A stretch of DNA of 64,000 bases from positions 1,736,001-1,800,000 of the forward strand of contig CM065891.1 in assembly GCA_033439255.1 (NCBI GenBank), read 5' to 3'. A model generated the notes under the pieces. It was not told where the DNA came from. It saw only the letters and a list, made by a program, of their open reading frames with translations, and searched no databases. This document shows positions 1-9,186 of this stretch, in pieces. Made by a program: the position numbers and the translations under genes. The stretch comes from Hericium rajendrae (taxonomy: Eukaryota > Basidiomycota > Agaricomycetes > Russulales > Hericiaceae). Every line of letters starts with the position of its first letter. Position 1 is the stretch's first letter.

Positions 1-1914
1 AGAATGCACATAATATACCTGTTTCAGGCGAACCATGGTGCGGTTTTGTGCCATGAGTGATGCGAAGGGCGTCCCTAATGAATGGTTATGACAGCATCGT
101 CTGCGCGAACCACACGAACTCCTTGACAGATGCCCTGTACGTCCAATTAAAAATTCACAGGCCTCGTACTTAAAAAGGAATGCACAGTCTTCTGGTCTCG
201 TCTATCCCGTCCAGAGTGAGCACTTCCTGTCTATCAAACGGGAGCTGCCCGCTAAACTGCGTAGAAACGGAATATGCTACGCCTCACAGCCAAATCAACA
301 CAGTTTGGCAGGAAGACATTTACAAGCTGGCTCATCGAGTCTGCAGGCACCATTTCAATCAAGCGACGGAAGGACTATGCTGACGGAACAGCTGACAATA
401 CGGAGGTAATGGCCCAACTCATCCAGGTAAGGCGCATCCACTTTGAGCGAAAGTCCAGCACCAAACGGATCTGTAGGCTGTGGAGAAGGGCGACGCTGTG
501 TGTTTGTTTCCGGAAGGTGCAAGCAGATACCACCCCACCATAGCTCCGCTTAAGACAGGAGGTCAGCTTATGATACACGTTCGACGGTGGCTTTGCTGAG
601 CTGTCTCATGTCCAGTCGCTCGCATCGTGTCTGATGTCCTCTCACGCAATCGAGACAATCCCGACTTTGAGATGTCCGTCCTGACTTGTTCCATTACCTA
701 CATGTGGGTGGTTTCTCTCTCCTGCCATTTGTAATCTCAAAACGAGTATTCTGGGAAAGGCATCGCCAACACTTCCGATCCGATGTCCTCGTAACCTTCA
801 ACCCACCCATGAAGTTCAGTCCAAAGGTGTGTCTCCTTACTCAATGATGCGTGTGCTCTCACAAGCCATTTTCAGAGCCATCCAGAGCTCCTTCACCCCG
901 TCGACTACGACCGTATACGTGACCTGACCACGAGAATCCATGAACAGATCGCATCGGGCACCTTCGACGCACCTTCTTGGGACCTCATCCGCATCGCGAG
1001 TGTTGCGGCGCCCATTTATGCCCCACTCGGGACGCGGATGGGCCTTGGCGACCATGTACGCGTCATTCGGGCATTCTTGGAAGCGTTCAAGGCTTCTGCA
1101 GATGGGTCGAGCTCAGAGACCGACAGCAGCGTCGGGGACAGTGCATTCGAAGACCTCGAACGACTGATGCGCGATCTCAAGGTTAGCGTGTTCCTTCCTT
1201 TTCTTGGCATTCCTCATTGATCCGCGCGTAGGCCTACCACACCGACCTCGTCCGCCTCAAGATTAAAGACGACCGCATCCGCCGCCCGCTCTCGCGCCCC
1301 GTCATCCTCTATCGTCTCGCGCTGCGGCTCACATGGGCGCTCATGCTTTTCGCGCTCTCCTTTCCAGGCCTGCTCCTCTGGGTGCCCATCGCGATCACGA
1401 TTTTCGTCGCGGTGCATGAGTTCAAGAAGACGGGGCCCGTGTGGGACACGTGGGACGAGATCGCGCAGTACAAGCTTGTATACGGGTTCGTGTCCGGTGT
1501 ATGCGTGTGGGCGCTGCTGTGCATCCTCGCGGGCCCCTTCGCGCCGTTTGCGGCGGTCATCGTGCCCGCGGCGATGTGGATGACGCTGCGCTGGTTTGAG
1601 GACGGTGTGTCGGCGTTCCGCGCATTCGTCGCGCTGGCGCGGCTCTTGTGCGTGCCAGCGGGCAAGATGGTCGAGCTCAGGAAGAGGAGGGAGGATTGCA
1701 CGGACGGGTGATGGAGCTGGCGGTGCATGGGCTCGGACTGCCGGAGGATCCGGAGGCGTATTTCGTGGCGGAGAAGCGGCAGAAGGAGAAGGGGCGCGTG
1801 CGGAGTCGGTGGGAGAGCGGGGCGAAGTATTTCTCGGTGAGAAGGCGGAGGAAGCGGGATTGGAACGAGACGCTGAGGCTGCATGAGCACTTCGATTATC
1901 CGGCAGACGAGTAG
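1..1914 (+). CDS. GPT2: Glycerol-3-phosphate / DHAP acyltransferase, 5'-truncated by window edge
   Basis: The product acylates glycerol-3-phosphate or dihydroxyacetone phosphate in the ER membrane, the first step of phospholipid and triacylglycerol synthesis. Splicing many short introns gives, in order, the acyltransferase motif CANHTNSLTD (about 107-134), the block MLRLTAKSTQFGRKTF (274 on), the glycerophosphate-binding type motif FPEGASRYHP (about 505-535), ITYM...RSDVLVTFNPP, and the C-terminal block AYHTDLVRLKIKDDRIRRPLSRP followed by two hydrophobic membrane segments (1343-1600). This layout matches fungal Sct1/Gpt2. The first exon in view starts near 95 after a plausible acceptor, so the N-terminus lies left of the window. 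One odd point: the frame carrying RKRRED (about 1682-1696) must shift by one base to enter the frame LHGRVMELAVHGLGLP that runs to the stop at 1912-1914, and no intron explains it. This is either a sequencing error or a real lesion. Family assignment is strong; activity is uncertain. Confidence 0.85.
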
Positions 1915-2543
1915 GTGATTTATTGGACTTATCTGAGTGCTTGGTATCTAGAGTATCTGAAACTGTCGATGACTGATAATTTGTGTCGATGGGCGCATAG
2001 GCGTCTCGAGACAGACAGTATCCATTGATACTTACTGGCTCTGCTTTTCAAGATCCCATGGTCCCATTCCTAGCGATTCAGCAAGCAGGTTCCATCAGAG
2101 GTACCGCCGCACGCTGTAGACCTGGTTGCTGTCGCAGTCTATTGCTCACAGCGCCCTACGGTGCCAACAAGCGCGATTACACGGCCACTACAGCGGCGCG
2201 TATCGTACAGCATGCGTTCGTTCCTGCTGCGACAGCGCTCATACGTCGCTTGAAGGCATTTGATCCCCACCCACTGTCATCTGGAGCCCTCCTTCATCAG
2301 ACCTTACGATGTACATGCTCGCGTTAGACGGTACAGTACAGTGTTTTGATGTGCCAATGCAGTAATACTAATGTTACTAACAGAACACGCCCTACACAGA
2401 TTTATGGCGCGTGTTCGTAGCAGTTTGGATTAACAGTTCCCTAGAATCACAAGATTACCAGGTGATAGACGCCCCATATACCTAGAAACATATAAGACTG
2501 ACATCGAGGAACGTTGAGGCTCCATGCACACAGCCGCATTGCC
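1915..2543. other. Intergenic gap between two same-strand genes
   Basis: This holds the 3' end of the acyltransferase gene and the promoter of the next gene. Open frames here are short and resemble no family I know. I see no RNA gene or repeat. Confidence 0.5.
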
Positions 2544-5139
2544 ATGACTGACTTAGCACCACCAGCGTTCACCTCGAGTGTGCCCCCCGAGGCATGTCCC
2601 AGTGCGGTTCCCCTCCCTGCAACCTTGCGCGTTGGAGGCCGAACGGTCAAGAACACCTTGGTCCATATCGAGGATGTCAAAGTCCACCTCGACTTGCTTC
2701 GCGCGTTCTGGAACTTGCGGCAAACCATCGAAACAGGACTGGATACGCGATTTCCTTCGTATGCTCGGACCATGCATCCGGACCAGAGATGGGCGTGGTT
2801 TGTCACACTTGCTGTCGAGAGGTAATGATAAGCTTGCTCGATCATTATCCAGCTCAACTTCGAAATATAGATTTGAACGCTGGTCGCAAGTGGTCATTGC
2901 GAGAATTGACGTCAAGGACTGGATAGCGGATGAGATCCCGCCTCTGGATGTCTTTATGATCTGGCATGCTTATCTTTTGAATCCCCAGTAAGAACTTGCT
3001 GTTCACATCTTGAGCATTCTCATAATTTTCGTGATTATTATTCAGGCGATATGCAGAAGACTGCGACCGAGTTCTGCCCAAAGTCGAAGCTCTATCTCCC
3101 GGAATGATGCTTGCCGCACTCGTATGTACAGATGTCGTAGGCTCATCCACAGACTCTGACTGGTATGCTATTCATTCAGGGACGAATTCCAGATATCTCC
3201 ACATTTGTTCCGAGTGAGGCGCGCAGGCAGCTATGGCTCGCCAAAACGCAAACGCCTTTTGATCCGTTCGAGTCTCTCCAGATAATGGTTACCCAGGAAC
3301 TAAGGTGTCCGCAATGCACTGCAACGCTTTGCGTCCGTGAGTCTGCTTAAACCTTGATGCATTGCCCTCTGACCATTGACTTAGCTTACTTCACCGAGGA
3401 CGGGAAGGGTATGCACAGCAGGATTTCAGCACTGTATGTACGGCCTGCCGGTTCGAGATTACCAAGAAGCTTTGGCTGTTGCGAACTTTACCGCTACTCT
3501 GGTCAAGGAGTTACACAATCTCGCGCAGTGCCGCCTTTCTCCCGTGAGCTTGGTCTTTATTCTGTTGCCTGCTCCCGATAGCTAATTACAGTCTATTCGA
3601 AGTGGTACCGTCCGTACTTCCGAAGTTGCACAGGATGACCGGCGAGCATATCGCGTCAAAAGCATGATTCTCATGGCGGGCCCGTTCACGCTGAAGAAGG
3701 GCGTACGGCCGACACCAGTTGAAATGGGGAATAATGTCAAGTGGAGCATGAACAACATCAGGAAGACGCCTGGTTTGCTTGTCAAACCGCGAATGTCAGC
3801 AGTCGTGATGCCCTTTGTCGGGCCAAGATACTGAATATGTGTTTTTGCAGGATGAATCGGATTCTGAGCTCGTATAGCGATCAGCGGCCGTTTTCTGTTG
3901 AGCTGGTTGGAGCGCTATGAGATGTGCTCGTATCTTTGTGTGTATGATGTGAACATCACGTATGCATAGGTGCTGCGCCAGGCGACTTTCGTCAAGAAGA
4001 TGCACGAGCTAGATTGGACTCGACCAGGATATTTTGACGATCGAGAAAACAGTGTGGCCATCGTGCATGCGGTCGTCCGATATCATGCGTACGTACAGCC
4101 GTGACCTACTTCGACCTTGCACCCCATCTAAATGCGTCCACAGATTCTCGATCTGATGTCGTCCTCTACGACGTCGTTCTTCGTGCCTACCTTAGATATC
4201 GATTTAGTCTGGCACACGCACCAGCTCCTCGGCGCCCATTATCAGCGAGATTGCAAGCAGTATGTCGGCCGCTACATCGACCAGTGAGTCGCACCCAGCT
4301 TTCGGTCGCCATCATCTGACCTGCCCTATCAGCGATGACAAAGTTGAGGAAACGCACCTAGCGAACGCGTTCGATCTGACCTGTCGCGCCTGGAACGTGA
4401 GCGACCTATCTCTACACACCGTCCATACTGACCGTCCGCAGGTACGGTTCAACGTCCCGTACATGCACTGTGGGTGCCCCCTCCCCGGCGACACCGTCGG
4501 CCAGAAGCTCTCGCGCCTCGTCGCGCGCCTCGGCCTCAAGTACGACGCCCCGCTCGCCCCGCCCGAGCACCCCGATATCCTCGCCGCCTCGCACCCGTCC
4601 GATCACAGCAGCGTGAAGGTGCCCGACCTCCCGCACCTTGCTGCGCGCACGCGCACGCGCGATGCGAAGATGCGCCGACGCCGGGAGCGCGACGCGGAGC
4701 GCGTGCGGCAGGGGCGCATGAGCTGCGAGACGTACGAACGCGGGCTGGCCCATGAGCCCGCGTTTTTGGTCCCCGTGCCGATTATTGGGACGGCGCGATG
4801 GGCGCGTGCGCGGCGGGGACGGGGAGCATTGTTAGTGCGGGAGGGTGCGGCGGGTTTTCAGGATGCGCAGCGGTGCGTGCTGGAATGATGGAGCGTGGAT
4901 GAGTGCTGATTGCACGATGCTTAATACAGGGTTCGGGGGCTGCGTGCGGTGGAGGTGGAGGTGCCAGTGGGGGGTGTGGTGGAGGTGCTGGTGGAGGGTG
5001 CGGTGGAGGCGCTGGCGGAGGGTGCGGTGGAGGTGTCGGCGGAGGGTGCGGAGATGGGGCCAGTGGCGGCGGTGGTGGTGGCGGCGGTGGCGGTGGCGGC
5101 GGTGGGGGAGGTGGTGGTGGTGGTTGCGGAGGAGGCTGA
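2544..5139 (+). CDS. Glycine-rich domain-containing (GRDP-like) protein
   Basis: The ATG at 2544 has a good context (gccATGa) and opens MTDLAPPAFTS. Seven or more short introns join the exons. The signature of the GRDP family (Pfam PF07173) appears twice: DVFMIWHAYLLNP (about 2946-2988) and, further on, LVWHTHQLLGAHYQRD (about 4205-4255), each with the conserved Trp-His pair. Between them is a likely metal site, CPQC ... CTAC (about 3310-3460). After DDKVEETHLANAFDLTCRAWN and MHCGCPLPGDT comes a charged linker. The tail (about 4940-5139) is almost pure Gly with regular Cys (GGCGGGAGGGCGGG type), encoded by a ggt/ggc-rich repeat. The molecular role in fungi is not established; plant GRDPs affect growth and stress responses. 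I am sure of the family, less so of each splice site. Confidence 0.85.
4930..5139 (+). repeat. G-rich trinucleotide repeat encoding a Gly/Cys tail
   Basis: Runs of ggt, ggc, gga and gcg triplets on the plus strand encode the C-terminal polyglycine with Cys about every four to eight residues. It is coding microsatellite sequence and likely length-variable between strains. The opposite strand is C-rich and opens long artefactual proline frames. Confidence 0.75.
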
Positions 5140-5462
5140 CCATGTTCATACAAAGGCCGGTTCAACACTGAATTCCAAGACTGACTCACTACGCTGAACT
5201 ATTATTGAACAGATATCGCAACTCTCTGGCCTTTGATTATCTATCCTCTGTAAGGCCTTTGTAATGTTTCTAATGTGTACGAATTTATACCGACCATGTA
5301 ACTGATAGTTCAATATGCCCCATGTTTCATTTGCATCAGGCTGTACGCTTCCAACGTGCTTCGAGTACTTGAGTCTTCACTCTTTGCACTCTTTCTTGCA
5401 TTTCCCAAACATTTGACATTCGATATTTTGATCCAACGACATCTCCTGAAACAGAAACAGCG
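5140..5462. other. 3' flank of GRDP gene
   Basis: AT-richer sequence after the stop with no recognisable gene. It probably includes the 3' untranslated region. Confidence 0.4.
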
Positions 5463-5843
5463 ATTACAGCCGTTTGCGAATATGTTGGCACTCCCGCGAC
5501 AGGGAAGTTCTGGGGGCGTCTCCAAGATTTTACCGAATCGGGCACCCGGTGTATTCCGGAGCAGGTCGGCCGCGCGCGGGAGCATGGATTATTTGCACCA
5601 CTACATGTTGTGTTTCTAAGATACTTGCACCTGTTGTTGCCCAAAGCTGATGCTAAAGTACATGATGTATTCTGGTAAATTTATGTATTTTTTTCGGAGC
5701 AGGGAAGGGCGACATTCGTGCTCGAGGAAGTATTTCGGTGCCCAGGCGTAACACACACTGCAGCTGCCCGATTTGGTAAAACTCTTGATTGCGCCCCCAG
5801 GAATTCGTTCGCGGGAGTGCCATCATATTCGCAAACGGCTGTA
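5463..5843. repeat. Imperfect inverted repeat, arms of about 80 bp, 217-bp loop
   Basis: The left arm (5463-5545) begins attacagccgtttgcgaata. The reverse complement of the right arm (5763-5843) begins tacagccgtttgcgaata. Identity continues with a few mismatches and small gaps through tggcactcccgcga, ctgggggcg and gattttacc/gagttttacc. Each arm can be read as a peptide starting QPFANM, but no gene is evident. A transcript across it would form a hairpin. It may be a small MITE-like element or a hairpin RNA locus; the sequence alone cannot decide. Confidence 0.65.
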
Positions 5844-6117
5844 AGTATGACCCATCGAGTCGCAGTTGAACTTTAGTACATGCCATGAATCAGTCGAAAT
5901 CAAAATGCGAGTTGCATCTCACCAGCGTAACAAATGGCAATTCTTATGTGTCAGGAGAGAGAACTATGTAAGGAAAGGTATCTATAGTACAGTACAAGGG
6001 GTAATCAACAATGCATAACGAATCTCAAAAGGCGTGTCCGGTCCGTACTTGAGGAGCCCGGTATGGTGAATGGCAAACATAAGCGCCACGTGAGACTGAG
6101 GCTCGAACAATTCGTAT
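5844..6117. other. Short gap before a minus-strand gene
   Basis: 3' flank of the membrane-protein gene that ends at 6118. Nothing else seen. Confidence 0.35.
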
Positions 6118-7009
6118 CTAGGGACGGTCCCCGATGGGACGATAGGCGCGATTTCCAGCGGCCCATCTGTGGCCTTTGTCGGCTGCGACGCCGGTCAGAA
6201 CGACACCGGCAACGATAGCATAGCTCGCGATCCAAGTAAAGGCACTGAGGTAGTACGACGTGCCTTGAGAGCGAAGAGGCATTAGTCTTCCCACATTGGC
6301 TAGAACGGATAAGAAGAGTACGTACTCGGCTTCGCATGGCGAAACTCCCAGAAGGACGAGGTTCTCCAAAGGTCGGTAATAATAGCCCATGCGATCATAT
6401 GGAAAGTCGCTGTCCACAAGCAGCTGATAAGTACATGTCGCATGGGACGCGAGCAACACACGCACCGTCCAGCGCAAGGAGCACTGCAGTTGCCTTCCAG
6501 ATCCGCCGCCTCCGCGAATGCGTGCTCACCCCAAACAGGAGCGAAAACAGCGCCGCAGCGCCGAACATGACGCTCAGCTCGACCACATATCGCGCGCTGG
6601 ACCACGCGGTGCAGAAGCCCCTGTTCTCCTTCTCGCAGCGGTCGGTGACGCTGGCGGGGAACGGACGGCACTTGAAGTCGGTGTACGCGATCTTGCCGCC
6701 GTCGGAGGGGCCTGGAACCTCGATGACACTACGCTCGCACCGCTCGGTGAGGCCGTAGCGCACGGTTACACGCGTGTGGACGATGTCGGAGCTCTTGACG
6801 ATGAGCCTGCGAGAGCGCGCCCGTCAAAACGATATGTATAAGCGCAAGAAGGGCGCGGACCAGTCAGTGCGCTCCGCCGCGAAGATTTTCTGCGATTTGG
6901 AGGAACGTGAGTGCTAGGCGTTGGGGTGCCGGATTCGAACTGATGGGCTTACCAGGATTAAGAGCACGGTGACCAGGAAAATGGCGATCGCATACGATGT
7001 TTTCCTCAT
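6118..7009 (-). CDS. Four-helix membrane protein, basidiomycete family
   Basis: Read from the ATG at 7007-7009: MRKTSYAIAIFLVTVLLIL is a first membrane segment, then an intron, then KIFAAERTDW. A second intron of 54 bp (phase 2, TG/G) removes an apparent in-frame stop and leads to LIVKSSDIVHTRVTVRYGL. The loop is cysteine-bearing (TERCERSV, CRPFP, DRCEKENRGFC). Three further hydrophobic segments follow (LSVMFGAAALFSLLFGV; around TAVLLALDA; SAFTWIASYAIVAGVVLTGVAA), and the end is AAGNRAYRPIGDRP. The shape (short N-terminus, Cys-rich first loop, four segments) recalls claudin/PMP22-like proteins, but this is only topology. Proteins of this kind are, to my recollection, widespread as hypotheticals in Agaricomycetes. 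Function unknown. Confidence 0.75.
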
Positions 7010-7218
7010 TGTTGCGAGCACGCAGCTGACGAGTAAAGGGGCTAAAAGAACTCAGGGATGAATGGTGGGATTGAATGAAGGAGTTTATAGGTAAACGTTG
7101 ACGTTGAGCTCGTTCTGCCAGTGGGCCTGGTCGCTTCCCGATACGCCCGGACCCAAATGGTGACGTCGTTCGCTCCCACCATACATGTCATGAGGTTACA
7201 ATTCGACTCCTCTCTCAA

Positions 7219-7302
7219 GTCCTTGTAGATTAGTGGTTAGATCACCACGTTGTGGCTGCTTACGTAACCGTGGTGACCCAGGCTCGACTCCTGGCAAGGA
7301 CA
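7219..7302 (+). tRNA. tRNA-His (GTG) with intron
   Basis: The acceptor stem gtccttg pairs perfectly with caaggac (7295-7301), followed by discriminator A. The D arm contains tagattagtggttaga, the typical A box. The anticodon stem ccacg pairs with cgtgg around a loop ttGTGgc, giving anticodon GTG. A 12-base intron lies at the usual 37/38 position. The T arm is cccaggctcgactcctgg. Seven T residues follow directly. The whole fold is convincing. Confidence 0.93.
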
Positions 7303-7303
7303 A

Positions 7304-7310
7304 TTTTTTT
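7304..7310 (+). terminator. RNA polymerase III terminator of tRNA-His
   Basis: A run of seven T residues starts two bases after the tRNA acceptor stem, the standard Pol III stop signal. Confidence 0.8.
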
Positions 7311-7350
7311 GCATTCCATTTATGTTGCACTTGAGAGCACTTGAAAGAAA

Positions 7351-7492
7351 GTGTGTATTGTGGATTACATTAGCATTTATGTCATTTAAAAATAAAAATA
7401 AAATTTACACACTGATCACAATGTCATATGCAAAGGTTATATCTAACAAGAGTTGAAAACAAACTATAGAAAATTGCATGCTACAAAAGTGT
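7351..7492. repeat. 142-bp repeat copy L1 (left flank of Ngaro element)
   Basis: This AT-rich block, starting gtgtgtattgtggattacat and ending ctacaaaagtgt, is identical base for base to 15188-15329. It contains no CpG. It is one arm of the foldback described at 15188-15870 and ends exactly at the left edge of the Ngaro-like element. Confidence 0.9.
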
Positions 7493-7821
7493 TCGCGATT
7501 AAACAAGTTGTTTAATCAAGGCTAATGGTCCGTGCGCCCGGACTGCCTGAGCTCCGCTCTCCGTGAGCCGCTCACTGCGAGCACGTCTCCGCGGGCGCCC
7601 GCGCCATGTCGAGCCTGGTCTCCGGTGCGTCTACTTTGTCTCCGTCTTTTCCTCTTGCGGCGTATCCACTTCGCTAAGCCTGAAGGGCACACCGACGGTC
7701 GAAGAGGGGCCCTCGCCGCTTGCTCACGACCGTCGTGTGCCTTCAGGTATGTCGCTGACTCCTTCATCTCTCAGGCCACTCGCTCACAACCGTTGTGCGC
7801 GTTCAGCTTTCAGTTCGAGCG
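7493..7821 (+). repeat. Ngaro split direct repeat A1
   Basis: 329 bp, matching A2 (14622-14950) at about 95%. Similarity starts at tcgcgatt and stops abruptly after cagttcgagcg, which defines the left terminal repeat of the element. Confidence 0.88.
7497..7517. promoter_or_regulatory. Perfect 21-bp palindrome at element end (candidate recombinase site)
   Basis: The arms GATTAAACAA and TTGTTTAATC flank a single G, four bases inside the left end. The same palindrome is intact in A2 at 14626-14646, beside the B1/A2 junction. Tyrosine recombinases bind inverted sites at the crossover point, so this is a plausible recombination site. The role is inferred. Confidence 0.45.
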
Positions 7822-7875
7822 TATTACGAAATCTTTGATTTCCGTCGAGCATCAATACTCTCCACATGTCAGGTA

Positions 7876-9154
7876 ATGGAGAACACACAGGGGCAGATCA
7901 TTCTCGAGGAGGAGGAGAGGCCGCACAACGGCCGCTCATCCAGCCCGCGCGCTCAACACACGAGGAACGCCTCGCACGCCGCCTGCGCCCGATCCGCCTC
8001 CTTCATTCAACGCCGAAGTTGTCGAGGGTTGCTCGGACATCGTCTCCCAGTTCCGAACTGGAACTATCTCTCACATCGAAGCCATCTCCGAGATCCTCGG
8101 GAAACTCGGAAGTGTCCCCGATGTCCCAAAGGAGACATATCTCCAAGCCGGGCAAGTTTTCATCAGCATGCTCGACAATTTCACTCGAGCGCAGCGAGGT
8201 GCAGAGGAACGAGGACAATCAGGGGCTACAAGCATTGCCGCAGCAGGAGGGCCTTCTGCCGCCCAAGCAGAAGCGACTCAGCCATCGCCGCAGGACCGCG
8301 ATAGTCGCTTGCCTGTCAGGACAAAGCGCCGCGCGCACCGTCCATCGATAGCGATGACGACGAGGAAAGATCTGTCTACGACAGGAAGCGGCCGCTCGAT
8401 CTCTCCGAGACCCCTGGTTCGAGGTCGATGACGCCGCTCCATTGCCGGAGCCGCTCGAGAAGACCAGACGACTCATCGTGCTCTTCGCTGAAGATCCCAA
8501 GCGCTGGAAGACACTTATCACCAATCGGGGGACTGCCCACAGTTCCCCGATTCTGAGTGGTCCAACATCTTGGCGGGACGAGTGATTAACCTCGATGCAG
8601 TCCACACGTCGACGTTCAGCATCGCCGTTGAGAACAAACACAAGGAGCGACTCGGGAAACTTTCCATCTCATTCAATGATGTCGTCGCCGCAAAACTGTC
8701 ACGACACACGGGGAATGGCTCGCCGCATGGGAACGAGCTTCACGCGCCACTGCCTTTGTCTTCCCACACCGACGCAGCGAACTCGATGCCTACCGCGAGC
8801 ATGTCTCCCAGCTGTTCGTCGTTATCGGCTCCACACATCAAGAGAAGGTTCTCAGGTATGACAGGGGAGTCCGTGCCCGAGTCTCGTCCCGACGCAATGT
8901 CCTCCTCACCGACATCCTCGAATTCCTCGACCTTCAGACCCAATGGATTTTCTCCGTTGGGGCCGGGGTGGTGAAGGATCGACAGCGCCAAGCGGAAGTC
9001 GCTCTTCTGGCTGCCCACGCAAGCGCGACCCCTGCCGTCGATGGAACGATGGAAGATGTCCATCCGCTACCAAAGACTGTTTCTGGGCTCACATCTGTTT
9101 GAAGTGCCGTTCGGTCCGCACACACCGCCGGTGCGTGCAGTGCCGGACGTGCCT
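7876..9154 (+). pseudogene. Ngaro ORF1 (gag-like) remnant
   Basis: Coding-like text jumps between frames: SFNAEVVEGCSDIVSQF and SHIEAISEILGKLG (about 8005-8100), RAQRGAEERGQSGATS, PLEKTRRLIVLFAEDPKRW (about 8450-8510), WSNILAGRVINLDAVHTS (about 8560-8620), WERASRATAFVFPHRRSELDA, and a final cysteine-rich stretch CRRWNDGRCPSATKDC-FWAH-ICLKC (about 9030-9100) that looks like a CCCH zinc finger. This order (coiled N-terminus, conserved mid-block, terminal zinc finger) is what I recall of the first frame of agaricomycete Ngaro elements. At least two frameshifts are needed, so it is broken. Confidence 0.6.
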
Positions 9155-9186
9155 GATCTCGAAATGGAAGCTCTGCGGCATTGCCG

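Noticed and set aside
4782-5189. Minus-strand polyproline/polyhistidine frames
   Set aside because: They are the complement of the Gly/Cys tail of the GRDP gene on the plus strand.
6803-6860. Apparent in-frame stop in the four-helix membrane protein, suggesting a pseudogene
   Set aside because: A 54-bp intron with GT and AG ends in matching phase removes it and restores ERTDW-LIVKSS.
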